From assembly GCA_016867695.1 (NCBI GenBank), contig VGIY01000017.1, positions 1 through 18,471 on the forward strand: a DNA stretch of 18,471 nucleotides, given 5' to 3'. Within the stretch, counting starts at the first letter, position 1. Every line of letters starts with the position of its first letter. A program made the translations under genes and the position numbers. Under the pieces are notes generated by a model. That model saw nothing but the letters and a program-made list of their open reading frames with translations, did no database searches and was not told the DNA's origin. Origin of the DNA: Candidatus Eiseniibacteriota bacterium. Its GTDB lineage: Bacteria > Eisenbacteria > RBG-16-71-46 > CAIMUX01 > WJJG01. Below, piece by piece: positions 1-7,436 of the stretch.

Positions 1-1058
1 CCCGGGGCCAGCCCGCGCAGCACGAGCGCGCCCGCTAGCACCGAGCAGGCCTGGACGAGGAGGATGACCGCGAGCGCCCTCTTCCAGGAGCCGAAGACGA
101 GCGCCAGACGGTGGGAGGGATGGTCGCACCCGCCGCGCCAGGGCGCTTCGCGGCGCCGCAGGCGGCCGAGGACGGCATGGACGGGATCGAGTAGCGGATA
201 GCCGACGATGAGCGCCAGCGCCGCGGCGCGGGCGAGCAGTCCCCACGCGCTCCCGGCTCCCTCCCCCTTCTCCGCGACCGTCCCGGCGAGCTGCAGGCCG
301 AGCAGGAGTCCCAGCAGAGCGCCCAGCGGCAGCGAGCCATGGTCGCCCAGGTAGGCGCGGGCCGGCGGCCGGTTCCAGATGAAGAAGCCGGCCAGCGCGC
401 CCGAGGCCGCCAGTGCGAGCCCGGCGTGCGAGCCGCCGAAGGCCAGGGCGAGGAAGGCGAGGCATCCGGTGCCGGCGGCCAGGCCGTCGGCGTTGTCGGC
501 CATGTTGAAGGCGTTGGCGAAGAAGGCGACGCCGAGGCTGCCCACGGCAACAAACATCCAGTGAACGAGTTCGCCAGCGTGGTTGAGAGATCGCCCGAAG
601 GCGAGCTCGAGGGCCGCCCCGGCCGCGAGACACTCGATCAGGAGCCGCGGCGCCGGGGGCAGCGGGCGCAGATCGTCGATCAGCCCCAGGAGGGCGAACG
701 CCAGCAGGAGTCCCGCGAGCGGCGCGAAGGTCCCGGAGGTCCCCGATCCGAGCCCTGAGGCGCCGCCCGCTGCCGCTTCGACCCTGGTGGCGCTCAGGAG
801 GCCCGCCAGCCAGAGGGCCGCCCCCATCGCCGCCAGGACGGCCGCGCCTCCCAGCAGGGCGATCCTCTCCGTGCCCGCGCCGGGCGGGATGCGCGCCAGT
901 CGGGGATGGCGGCGCGCCGTCCGGCGCGCCAGCGCCGTCAGGGCGAGCGAGAGGATCGCCGCGGCGAGCCAGATGGCGGCCTGGGCCGGGAGGAGGTGGA
1001 GGTCGATGGGACCGAGGGAGAGGAGCGGGCGAGCCTCGACGGGCGGCGTGTGGGGCAC
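1..1058 (-). CDS. Polyprenyl-phosphate sugar-1-phosphate transferase (MraY/WecA/TagO family), partial
   Basis: This is an integral membrane enzyme that moves a sugar-1-phosphate from a UDP-sugar onto undecaprenyl phosphate, the first step of many surface glycans. The C terminus is cut by the left window edge; about 352 residues are visible. Family signatures are clear: the Asp pair in GLIDDLRPL (about 124-132), NMADNADGLA (185-194), YLGDHGS (236-242) and a His-rich loop GGCDHPSHRL (309-318). Several hydrophobic segments alternate with short Arg-rich loops, for example at 25-44 and 66-89. The GTG start at 1058 was chosen because GGAGG lies 8 bases upstream and it follows the epimerase stop by 36 bp. 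The SHRL loop looks more like TagO/WecA-type enzymes than MraY, but the sugar substrate is not readable. The GDHGS motif departs from the usual GDSGS. The neighbours fit a glycan-assembly operon. Confidence 0.9.
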   Translation of the reverse strand, partial: MPHTPPVEARPLLSLGPIDLHLLPAQAAIWLAAAILSLALTALARRTARRHPRLARIPPGAGTERIALLGGAAVLAAMGAALWLAGLLSATRVEAAAGGASGLGSGTSGTFAPLAGLLLAFALLGLIDDLRPLPPAPRLLIECLAAGAALELAFGRSLNHAGELVHWMFVAVGSLGVAFFANAFNMADNADGLAAGTGCLAFLALAFGGSHAGLALAASGALAGFFIWNRPPARAYLGDHGSLPLGALLGLLLGLQLAGTVAEKGEGAGSAWGLLARAAALALIVGYPLLDPVHAVLGRLRRREAPWRGGCDHPSHRLALVFGSWKRALAVILLVQACSVLAGALVLRGLAP

Positions 1059-1094
1059 GACGGAGACCTCCGCGCGGGCGCCCGAGGCGGCTCC

Positions 1095-2117
1095 CTACGG
1101 CGCGCGCCCGCCCGCGGGCAGCGCCGCCCCGGGAGTCCGGGGCTCGCGCTCGTCGCCCTCGGCGCGCGCGGCGGCGATCGTCAGCCGCAGCAGCTCCTCG
1201 AGGCCGACGCGCGGCTCGTAGCCGACGAACGCGCGGATCTTCGCCAGCGACGGAACCCTGCGGCGGACGTCCTCGAAGCCGCCCCCCAGGGCGTGCGCGT
1301 AGGGCACGCGGACGATCGGCGAACGGCTCCCGGTGAGCGCCACGATCCGCTCCGCCAGGGCGCCGATGGCGATCTCCTCGTCGTTGCCGACGTTGAAGAC
1401 CTCCCCGATCGAGCCGGGCGCCGCGAGCAGCATCAGCGTGCCGCGGACGACGTCGCCGACATGGGAGAAGCAGCGCGTCTGGCCGCCGTCGCCGAAGACC
1501 GTCAGCGGCGAGCCGCCGAGCGCCTGGCGGATGAAGGTCGGCAGCACCATGCCGTAGCGGTCGGTCTGGCGCGGCCCGCAGGTGTTGAAGCAGCGCACGA
1601 CCGTGACCGGCAGGCCGCGCTCGCGGTGCCAGGCGAGCGCGAGCGTCTCGTCGAGCGCCTTGCCCGTCCCGTAGGACCAGCGGGCGACGCCGGGGGCCCC
1701 GAGCACCAAGTCGTCGCTCTCCTCCAGCACGCCCCCCCGCCCCTTGCCGTAGACCTCGGAGCTGGAGAAGAGGATCACCCGGCGCTTGCGGCGCGCCGCC
1801 TGCTCGAGCAGGGCGGCCGTGGCCTGCACGTTGTTGAGCAGGCTCTCGAGCGTGTGGGCCAGGATGCGGCGCACGCCGACGTGGGCGGCGAGGTGGAAGA
1901 GGGCGTCGGCCTCCTCGACGCAGGCGGCGCAGCGCGCGGTGTCGCGCACGTCGGCGCGCAGGAAGGCGAGGCGCGGATGGTCGAGCACGGCGGCGAGGTT
2001 CTCGGCGCGGCCGGTCGAGAGGTCGTCGAGGACGGCGACCGAGTCGCCGCGGGCGAGGAGCGCCTCGACGAGATGGGAGCCGATGAACCCGGCGCCGCCG
2101 GTGACCAGCACTCTCAT
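1095..2117 (-). CDS. NAD-dependent NDP-sugar epimerase/dehydratase (extended SDR)
   Basis: A 340-residue extended short-chain dehydrogenase/reductase acting on a nucleotide sugar in the cytoplasm. The N-terminal Rossmann motif GGAGFIG is at 7-13, an acidic stretch VLDDLS at 29-34 follows beta-2 (NAD rather than NADP), and the catalytic set is SSS at 118-120 with Tyr149-x3-Lys153. Length is normal for GalE-like or UDP-glucuronate decarboxylase-like enzymes. The sequence around SSSEVYG, RWSYGTGK and GPRQTDRYGM is that of a group usually annotated only as UDP-glucose 4-epimerase-like or NDP-sugar epimerase. UDP-glucuronate from the upstream UDP-glucose dehydrogenase is a plausible substrate by context, but this is inference. 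It lies 132 bp downstream of rmlB and just before the membrane transferase. The ATG start has a modest GAGG-type Shine-Dalgarno. Confidence 0.88.
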   Translation of the reverse strand: MRVLVTGGAGFIGSHLVEALLARGDSVAVLDDLSTGRAENLAAVLDHPRLAFLRADVRDTARCAACVEEADALFHLAAHVGVRRILAHTLESLLNNVQATAALLEQAARRKRRVILFSSSEVYGKGRGGVLEESDDLVLGAPGVARWSYGTGKALDETLALAWHRERGLPVTVVRCFNTCGPRQTDRYGMVLPTFIRQALGGSPLTVFGDGGQTRCFSHVGDVVRGTLMLLAAPGSIGEVFNVGNDEEIAIGALAERIVALTGSRSPIVRVPYAHALGGGFEDVRRRVPSLAKIRAFVGYEPRVGLEELLRLTIAAARAEGDEREPRTPGAALPAGGRAP

Positions 2118-2249
2118 CGCTCGCCCTCGCTGCGCCCGGCGCGTCGCCGCCGGGACCGGCCCGCCTTCGCCGCGCCCGGCCGCCGCGGCCCGCCCGCGCC
2201 GTGTACGACTACCGTCGCCGGCCGCCCGTCGGCGGGCGCCGCCCCGCGC

Positions 2250-3320
2250 TCAGGTCGCCGGACCTTCCCCCGGCTCCGGCCGGGCGTCAAGGAACTTGTA
2301 GTTGCGCTTGTAGAACTCGAGGAACTCCCCCGACTTGAGCGGGCGCCACCAGTCCTCGTGCTCCTGATACCAGCGCACGGTCGCCCGGATCCCCTCCTCG
2401 AAGGGCACGGCGGGCCGCCAGCCGGTGGCCTCGCGCAGCCGCCCCCAGTCGACCGCGTAGCGCCGATCGTGGCCCGGCCGGTCGACCACGTGCGCCACCA
2501 GCGTCGCGGGCTTCTCCAGCGCCCCGAGGACCAGCGCGGCGATCTCGAGCACGTCCTTCTCGTTGTCGGCGCCGACGTTGAAGACCTGCCCCTCGACGCC
2601 GGGGGCCTCCAGCAGCGCCAGCAGCGCCGAGCAGTGGTCGTCCACGTGGATCCAGTCGCGGCGGTTCCTGCCGCTGCCGTAGACGGGCAGCCGCTCCCCG
2701 GCGATGGCGTTCGTGGCGAAGAGCGGAATCAGCTTCTCGGGATACTGGTAGGGCCCGTAGTTGTTGCAGCAGCGGGTGATGACCACCGGCAGGCCGTAGG
2801 TGGCGAAGTAGGAGTAGGCGAGCCGGTCGCCCCCCGCCTTGCTGGCGGCGTAGGGGTTGCGCGGCAGCAGCGGCGCCTCCTCCCCGGCCGGGTCGCCGAG
2901 CACCTCGCCGTAGACCTCGTCGGTCGAGATCTGCACGAAGCGGCGCACGGGATGGCGCCGCGCCGCCTCGAGCAGCGTGTAGACGCCATACATGTCGGTC
3001 ATCACGAACTGGCCCGGATCGCCGATCGAGCGATCGACGTGCGTCTCGGCGGCGAAGTTGAGGACCCAATCGAACCCGCCGGCGAAGAGCCTCTCGACCA
3101 CCGCCGCGTCGCAGATGTCGCCGCGCACGAAGGCGTAGCCGGGCGTGCCCTCGAACTCGCTCAGGTTGGCCGGGTTCCCGGCGTAGGTGAGCTTGTCGAG
3201 CACGGTCACCGAGGCGCGCGGATGCCGCCGGCGCAGCGCGCGGACGAAGCTGCTGCCGATGAACCCGGCGCCGCCGGTGACGAGGTAGCGTTCGCCCGCC
3301 GCCTGCTTCCCGCTAGCCAT
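2250..3320 (-). CDS. rmlB: dTDP-glucose 4,6-dehydratase
   Basis: This enzyme converts dTDP-glucose to dTDP-4-keto-6-deoxyglucose with bound NAD+, the common entry to dTDP-rhamnose and other deoxysugars. The 356-residue length matches the family. Visible are GGAGFIG (16-22), LDKLTYAGN (41-49) typical of RmlB, the active-site triad Thr-Asp-Glu in STDEVYG (132-138), the YAASK motif (Tyr157, Lys161), NNYGPYQYPEK (186-196) and the nucleotide-binding NRRDWIHVDDH. The ATG start has GGAG 8 bases upstream and overlaps the end of the rmlC-like gene by 8 bp, which implies translational coupling. rmlA and rmlD are not in the window, so the final sugar (rhamnose or another 6-deoxysugar) is open. Confidence 0.95.
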   Translation of the reverse strand: MASGKQAAGERYLVTGGAGFIGSSFVRALRRRHPRASVTVLDKLTYAGNPANLSEFEGTPGYAFVRGDICDAAVVERLFAGGFDWVLNFAAETHVDRSIGDPGQFVMTDMYGVYTLLEAARRHPVRRFVQISTDEVYGEVLGDPAGEEAPLLPRNPYAASKAGGDRLAYSYFATYGLPVVITRCCNNYGPYQYPEKLIPLFATNAIAGERLPVYGSGRNRRDWIHVDDHCSALLALLEAPGVEGQVFNVGADNEKDVLEIAALVLGALEKPATLVAHVVDRPGHDRRYAVDWGRLREATGWRPAVPFEEGIRATVRWYQEHEDWWRPLKSGEFLEFYKRNYKFLDARPEPGEGPAT

Positions 3321-3768
3321 CGCGGCGACTCCAGTCGTAGGGGATCTCCGAGCCGTGCGGCGCCAGACGGTACTCGTCGGGCCGCTCGTAGTCGTAGGGG
3401 CGATCGGGGACGTTGATCATGTAGGCCGCCTCGGGGCCGACGCACTTCATGCCGTGGCAGACCCCCGGGGGGATCTTCAGGAGCAGCGGATTGCGCTCGC
3501 CGACGAAGTACTCGGCCAGCTCCCCGCGCGTCGGCGAGTCGGCGCGCATGTCGTAGAGGACGATCTTGGCCATGCCGTGGACGACGGTCATCCGGTCGGT
3601 CTGCTCCTTGTGGTAGTGCCAACCCTTGACCACGCCCGGATAGGCCACGGTCAGGTAGACCTGCCCGAAGGGCTGGCCGAGCGGATCGTCGCCGCGCAGG
3701 ATCTCCATCAGGAAGCCCCGCTCGTCGGGAATGACCCGCAGCGGCCGGGTGACGACGCCGGCGATCAT
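3313..3768 (-). CDS. dTDP-4-dehydrorhamnose 3,5-epimerase-like cupin
   Basis: A 151-residue cupin of the RmlC superfamily that probably epimerises a dTDP-4-keto-6-deoxyhexose made by the next gene product, RmlB. Seen: KGWHYHKEQTD (48-58), whose first His (51) aligns with the catalytic His of RmlC, GVCHGMK (102-108) on the opposite strand of the barrel, and PDRPYDYERPDEYR (121-134) with a Tyr in the place of the conserved active-site Tyr. It is about 30 residues shorter than classical RmlC (about 180), as in a known sub-group annotated as RmlC family proteins, so a 3-only or 5-only epimerase or another 4-ketosugar specificity is possible. The ATG overlaps the dehydrogenase stop as ATGA and has GGAGGG 5 bases upstream; its 3' end overlaps rmlB by 8 bp. 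Confidence 0.85.
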   Translation of the reverse strand: MIAGVVTRPLRVIPDERGFLMEILRGDDPLGQPFGQVYLTVAYPGVVKGWHYHKEQTDRMTVVHGMAKIVLYDMRADSPTRGELAEYFVGERNPLLLKIPPGVCHGMKCVGPEAAYMINVPDRPYDYERPDEYRLAPHGSEIPYDWSRRDG

Positions 3769-5450
3769 GACACCCCTCCCTCTCCGTGCGCGGCGGGCGC
3801 GGACCCGCCGCGCTTGCGGGCGGCGGCCACTCCCCCGGTCGCCCGGCGCGGCCTCTTCGCGCCCTTCGTGCTCTTCACGCCCTTCGCGCCCTTCAGGCTC
3901 CTCGCAACCTTCGCGCTCTTCGCGCCCTTCAGGCTCCTCGCGACCTTCAGGCTCCTCGCGACCTTCACGCCCTTCGCGCCCTTCAGGCTCCTCGCGACCT
4001 TCACGCCCTTCGCGCCCTCCTCCCCGACCGGTCCGCCCGCCCGCGCGGAGCGCGCCACGGCCGGCCTCGCCTCCCGCGCGCCCGGCGCGGCGGCCGGCGC
4101 GCCGGAGCCGGCGCCCGCGGAGCGCGCCGCCGAGCGGCGCAGGAAGACGCCCCGCCCGACTCCGGCGTAGCGGAAGCCGATCGATTCCATCTGCTCCGGG
4201 TCGTAGATGTTGCGGCAGTCGAACAGGTTCGGCGTCCGCATCAGGCGGTGGATCCGGCGCATGTCGAGCATGCGCAGCTCATTCCACTCGGTCGCCAGGA
4301 CGAGCAGATCCGCGTCGCGGGCCGCCTCGTAGGCGTTCCGGCAGTAGGCCACGTCCCGCAGGTGCAGCGCCGCCTGCTCCATCGCCACCGGATCGAAGGC
4401 GCTGACCTCCGCGCCGGCCCGCTGCAGCGCCGGCACGAGTTCGAGGGCGAAGGACTCGCGCATGTCGTCGGTCTGGGGCTTGAAGGAGAGCCCGAGCACC
4501 GCCGCCCGCCGGCCGCCCGAGCGGCGCAGCATCGTCACCGCGCGCTGCGCCATCTCCCGCCGCTGGCGGTCGTTGACGGCGATCGTCGCGTCCACGATGG
4601 AGAAGTCGAAGCCCGTCGCGTGGGAAAAGCTCGCCAGCGCCAGCGTGTCCTTGGGGAAGCAGGAGCCGCCGTACCCGGGGCCGGCGTGGAGGAACTTCGC
4701 TCCGATGCGCCGGTCGAGGCCCATGCCGCGGGCGACCACCTTGATGTCGGCCCCGACCCGTTCGCAGAGCAGCGCCATCTCGTTGATGTAGGAGATCTTC
4801 GTCGCCAGGAAGGCGTTGGCGGCGTACTTGATCAGCTCGGCCGACTCGACATTGGTCTTCACCATCGGCGTCTCGTTGAGGAAGAGCGGGCGGTAGATGT
4901 CGGCGAGCAGCCGCTCGGCCTTCGGCGTCCAGGTGCCGATGACGACGCGGTCGGGGCGCAGGAAGTCCTCGACCGCCGAGCCCTCGCGCAGGAACTCCGG
5001 GTTCGAGGCGACGTCGAAGGGCGCCTTCCCCTTGCGCCCGCGCTCGATGATCGCCTTCAGCTGCGCGCCGGTGCCGACCGGGACGGTGCTCTTCTGCACG
5101 ATCAGCTTGTAGGAGGTCAGGTTGGCGGCGATCAGGCGGGCGACCTCGAAGACCTGGGAGAGATCGGCCTCTCCGCGAGCGTTGGAGGGGGTGCCGACGG
5201 CGATGAAGACGACGCGGCTGGCGCGGATCGCCTCGGCCACGCCGGTCGAGAAGCTCAGGCGCTTCTCGCGCATGTTGCGGTCGACGACCTCCGCCAGGCT
5301 GAACTCGTAGAAGGGGATCCGGCCACGGCTCAGCTGGCCGATCTTCTCGGCGTCCGAGTCGACGCAGACGACGCGATTGCCGAAGTCGGCCAGACAAGTG
5401 CCGGTGACCAGCCCGACGTACCCGGTCCCCACGACGCAGATGCTCTGCAT
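3765..5450 (-). CDS. ugd: UDP-glucose 6-dehydrogenase with a Lys-rich repeat tail
   Basis: This enzyme oxidises UDP-glucose twice with NAD+ to UDP-glucuronate. The first 436 or so residues are a complete family protein: NAD-binding GTGYVGL (8-14), AVGTPS (84-89), QKSTVPVGT (119-127), NPEFLREGSA (150-159), Lys208 in ELIKYAANAF, and the catalytic Cys264 in GGSCFPKD, followed by the C-terminal UDP-binding domain with GLSFKPQTDDMRES. Residues 437-561 are an added tail of about 125 residues. It begins Ala/Gly/Pro-rich and then carries nine six-residue units at 479-532 alternating GAKGVK and VARSLK types, ending in a basic RPRRATGG stretch. The tail stays in frame to a TGA that overlaps the next ATG (ATGA), so it is not obviously a frameshift. 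It is the first gene of the sugar operon, with a promoter at 5495-5523 and a GGGGAG-type ribosome site before the ATG. Confidence 0.95.
   Translation of the reverse strand: MQSICVVGTGYVGLVTGTCLADFGNRVVCVDSDAEKIGQLSRGRIPFYEFSLAEVVDRNMREKRLSFSTGVAEAIRASRVVFIAVGTPSNARGEADLSQVFEVARLIAANLTSYKLIVQKSTVPVGTGAQLKAIIERGRKGKAPFDVASNPEFLREGSAVEDFLRPDRVVIGTWTPKAERLLADIYRPLFLNETPMVKTNVESAELIKYAANAFLATKISYINEMALLCERVGADIKVVARGMGLDRRIGAKFLHAGPGYGGSCFPKDTLALASFSHATGFDFSIVDATIAVNDRQRREMAQRAVTMLRRSGGRRAAVLGLSFKPQTDDMRESFALELVPALQRAGAEVSAFDPVAMEQAALHLRDVAYCRNAYEAARDADLLVLATEWNELRMLDMRRIHRLMRTPNLFDCRNIYDPEQMESIGFRYAGVGRGVFLRRSAARSAGAGSGAPAAAPGAREARPAVARSARAGGPVGEEGAKGVKVARSLKGAKGVKVARSLKVARSLKGAKSAKVARSLKGAKGVKSTKGAKRPRRATGGVAAARKRGGSAPAAHGEGGVS
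3859..4020 (-). repeat. Nine tandem 18-bp units inside ugd
   Basis: Nine consecutive 18-bp units fill this stretch exactly. One type reads AGGCTCCTCGCGACCTTC on the plus strand (3931, 3949, 3985, and 3895 with one change); the other is ACGCCCTTCGCGCCCTTC-like (3877, 3967, 4003, and variants at 3859 and 3913). The period is a multiple of three, so gain or loss of units keeps the frame. They encode the alternating Lys/Arg-rich hexapeptides of the dehydrogenase tail. Confidence 0.95.
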
Positions 5451-5494
5451 GCCGCTCTCCCCTCGATCCGCCTCCCGGACTCCGAAAACCGTGG

Positions 5495-5523
5495 ATGGTA
5501 TCGCAGGGCGGCGGATCCGTCAA
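5495..5523 (-). promoter_or_regulatory. Sigma70-like promoter for the sugar operon
   Basis: On the minus strand TTGACG (5523-5518) and TACCAT (5500-5495) are separated by 17 bp, matching the -35 box at 5 of 6 and the -10 box at 4 of 6 positions. The predicted start near 5488 gives a 5' leader of about 38 bases with a GGGGAG ribosome site just before the ugd ATG. It lies in the 222-bp gap after pyrF and suggests that ugd and the genes after it form a separate transcription unit. Confidence 0.6.
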
Positions 5524-5586
5524 ACGCCTCCCGCCGGCCCCCCGCCGCCCTGCGGCGCCCCGCGCAGAGGGCGCCCTCCGCTCCCG

Positions 5587-5614
5587 CGCGTTCCCGCTTC
5601 CGCGTTCCCGCTTC
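5587..5614. repeat. Short tandem repeat, 2 x 14 bp
   Basis: CGCGTTCCCGCTTC occurs twice back to back, followed by a degenerate third copy to about 5628, in the gap between pyrF and the ugd promoter. The minus strand is purine-rich here. A 12-bp palindrome GAGGGCGCCCTC lies just beside it near 5568-5579. No U-tract follows, so I do not call a terminator. Confidence 0.6.
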
Positions 5615-5672
5615 CGCGCGCTCCCGCTCCCGGCGCCGCCGCGCGCTCACTGGCTGGCGGCGCGACGGTACC

Positions 5673-6422
5673 CTATGCGCCGGTCGATGCCGCCTCGCCG
5701 GCGGCCCGATCGATCTCCTCGAGGATCGCCCGCGTCGCGGCGAGCGGATCGGGCGCGGCGGTGATCGGGCGGCCGACGACCAGCCAGCGCGAGCCGTTCC
5801 GCAGCGCGGTGCGCGGCGTGGCGATCCAGCGCTGGTCTCCGCGAGCGCTCCCCTCCGGGCGGATCCCGGGCGTGAGCAGCAGGAAGGAGGGGCCGCAGGC
5901 GCGGCGAACGGCGGCCGCCGCGGGCACCGGGCAGACGACGCCGTCGAGGCCGGCGTCGGCGGCGATCCGCGCGCGGCGGCCGACCTCCTGCGCCAGCGAC
6001 GCCTCGTCGAGCGCGCCGCTCTCCCCTCCGGCGGCTTCCAGGCTGCGGGCGCTGGTGAGCACGGTGACGCCGAGCAGCTTCGGCCGCGCCTCGCCGCCGC
6101 GCTCATCGAGCGCGCGGCGGGCGGCGGCCAGCGCGTCGGCTCCGGCGGCGACGTGGATGTTGATCAGCGACGCGCCCAGTTCGGCGCCGCGCAGCGTCGC
6201 CCGGGCGACGGTGTTGGGGATGTCGTGGAACTTGAGATCGAGGAAGACGCGCCGGCCCGCCGCCGCGAGCGAGCGCACCGCCTCGGGACCCGCCGCGGCG
6301 AAGAGCTCGAGGCCCACCTTGTACCAGAGGACCTCGTCGCCCAGCCGGTCGACGAGCGCGAGCGCGGCCGGGAGATCCTCGAAGTCCAGCGCCACCACCA
6401 GCCTGTCTCGCGCCGTGAGCAC
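5673..6422 (-). CDS. pyrF: Orotidine 5'-phosphate decarboxylase
   Basis: This enzyme decarboxylates OMP to UMP, the last step of UMP synthesis, in the cytoplasm. The 249-residue protein has the short (type 1) form: LVVALDF (8-14), WYKVGLELF (33-41), the catalytic Asp-x-Lys-x2-Asp array in FLDLKFHDIPNT (60-71; Asp62, Lys64, Asp67), VVCPVP (162-167), TPGIRP (184-189) and VVGRPIT (215-221) at the phosphate site. The GTG start at 6422 is supported by AAGGAGG six bases upstream; the same frame is open further upstream, but that part is antisense-like and overlaps pyrD. It is the last gene of the pyr operon, 71 bp after pyrD. Confidence 0.95.
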   Translation of the reverse strand: MLTARDRLVVALDFEDLPAALALVDRLGDEVLWYKVGLELFAAAGPEAVRSLAAAGRRVFLDLKFHDIPNTVARATLRGAELGASLINIHVAAGADALAAARRALDERGGEARPKLLGVTVLTSARSLEAAGGESGALDEASLAQEVGRRARIAADAGLDGVVCPVPAAAAVRRACGPSFLLLTPGIRPEGSARGDQRWIATPRTALRNGSRWLVVGRPITAAPDPLAATRAILEEIDRAAGEAASTGA

Positions 6423-6493
6423 GCCTCGCCTCCTTCGCCGTCCCGGCGCTCGCCGGCCGCGCCTGCGGCGCTCCGGCGCCCGGACGGCGTCCC

Positions 6494-7435
6494 TCACCCC
6501 CCCGCGCAGGCGGCCGGGCGCAGCCGCCCGACGATCTCGCCGATGCTCCCGACCCCCCGGGCGCGGCAGAGCTCGCCCAGGCCGCGCGCCACGGCGGCGG
6601 CGCGGCGCGGGTCGCGCATCTGCCCCGTGCCCACCTGGATCGCCCCCGCGCCCGCGAGCATGAACTCCCAGGCGTCGCGCGCCGTGAGGATGCCCCCCGC
6701 CCCGATCAACGGGCCCGGCAGCGCGCGGGCCAGCTCCCAGACCTTGTGCAGCGCCAGCGGGCGGATGGCGGGGCCGGAGAGCCCCGCGCCGCCGCGATGG
6801 AAGAGCGGCCGCTCCGCGTCGATGTCGATGGCCAGGCCGAGGAAGGTGTTGACCGCGGTCAGCCCGTCGGCGCCCGCCTCGAGGCAGGCCCGCCCGATCT
6901 CGACGATGTCGGTCACGTTGGGGCTCAGCTTGACGAAGAGCGGCCGGCGCGTCTCGCCGCGCACGGCGCGGACGACCTCGCCCGCCCCCAGCGGGCAGCG
7001 GCCGAAGGCGAGGCCGCCGCGGGCGATGTTGGGGCAGGAGATGTTGATCTCGTAGGCGTCGCAGCCCCCCGCCTCGAGCGCCCGCACGGCCGCGGCGTAC
7101 TCGTGCGTCCGGTTGCCCCCCACGCTGGCGATGATCCGCGGCCCCAGCGCGCGCAGCGCCGGCATGCGCTCGGAGAGGAAGCGGGCGACGCCGATGTTCT
7201 GCAGGCCGATCGAGTTGAGCATCCCCGCCGGCGTCTCGTGCAGCCGCGGCGGCGGGTTGCCCGGGCGCGGCTCGAGCGTCAGCGTCTTGGTCACGATCGC
7301 GCCGAGCTGCGCGGTTCCGGTCAGATCGGGCCACTCGTCGCCGTAGCCGAAGGTGCCCGAGGCGTTCATCACCGGGTTGCTCAGCTCGAGCGGGCCGAGC
7401 CGGACGCGCAGATCGGGAGTCGGCCCGGGGTCCAC
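6494..7435 (-). CDS. pyrD: Dihydroorotate dehydrogenase, catalytic subunit (class 1B)
   Basis: This FMN enzyme oxidises dihydroorotate to orotate. At 313 residues it matches the soluble class 1B form that works with PyrK and NAD+. Motifs: NPVMNASGTFGYGDEW (20-35), Lys50, LNSIGLQN (73-80), the catalytic Cys134 in NISCPN (131-136; Cys is typical of class 1, Ser of class 2), FVKLSPN (167-173), TAVNTF (193-198), GGAGLSGPAI (215-224) and the FMN-phosphate loops GAGGI (245-249) and VGTG (268-271). The GTG start at 7435 lies one base after the pyrK stop, with GGGGAGG six bases upstream. The tight coupling to pyrK fits the two forming one heteromeric enzyme. Confidence 0.96.
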   Translation of the reverse strand: MDPGPTPDLRVRLGPLELSNPVMNASGTFGYGDEWPDLTGTAQLGAIVTKTLTLEPRPGNPPPRLHETPAGMLNSIGLQNIGVARFLSERMPALRALGPRIIASVGGNRTHEYAAAVRALEAGGCDAYEINISCPNIARGGLAFGRCPLGAGEVVRAVRGETRRPLFVKLSPNVTDIVEIGRACLEAGADGLTAVNTFLGLAIDIDAERPLFHRGGAGLSGPAIRPLALHKVWELARALPGPLIGAGGILTARDAWEFMLAGAGAIQVGTGQMRDPRRAAAVARGLGELCRARGVGSIGEIVGRLRPAACAGG

Positions 7436-7436
7436 G

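Noticed and set aside
2118..2249. Promoter or terminator in the gap between rmlB and the SDR gene
   Set aside because: Only a short GCCCG-CCGA-CGGGC hairpin (about 2224-2237) is visible, with no U-tract and no credible -35/-10 pair.
3859..4020. CRISPR array at the 18-bp repeats
   Set aside because: There are no spacers: units are contiguous, in frame and coding.
3765..4140. Frameshift making an artificial tail on UDP-glucose dehydrogenase
   Set aside because: The tail is free of stops, its repeats have a six-residue period in this frame, and its stop makes a typical ATGA overlap with the next gene, which favours a real tail.
5524..5672. Intrinsic terminator after pyrF
   Set aside because: Palindromes such as GAGGGCGCCCTC exist but no U-tract follows on the transcribed strand.
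906..7055. Very long plus-strand open frames (836 codons at 906-3416 and 1089 codons at 3786-7055)
   Set aside because: They lie antisense to clear family genes and translate to Arg/Gly/Ala/Glu-rich sequence with no domain; stop codons are rare in GC-rich DNA opposite genes.
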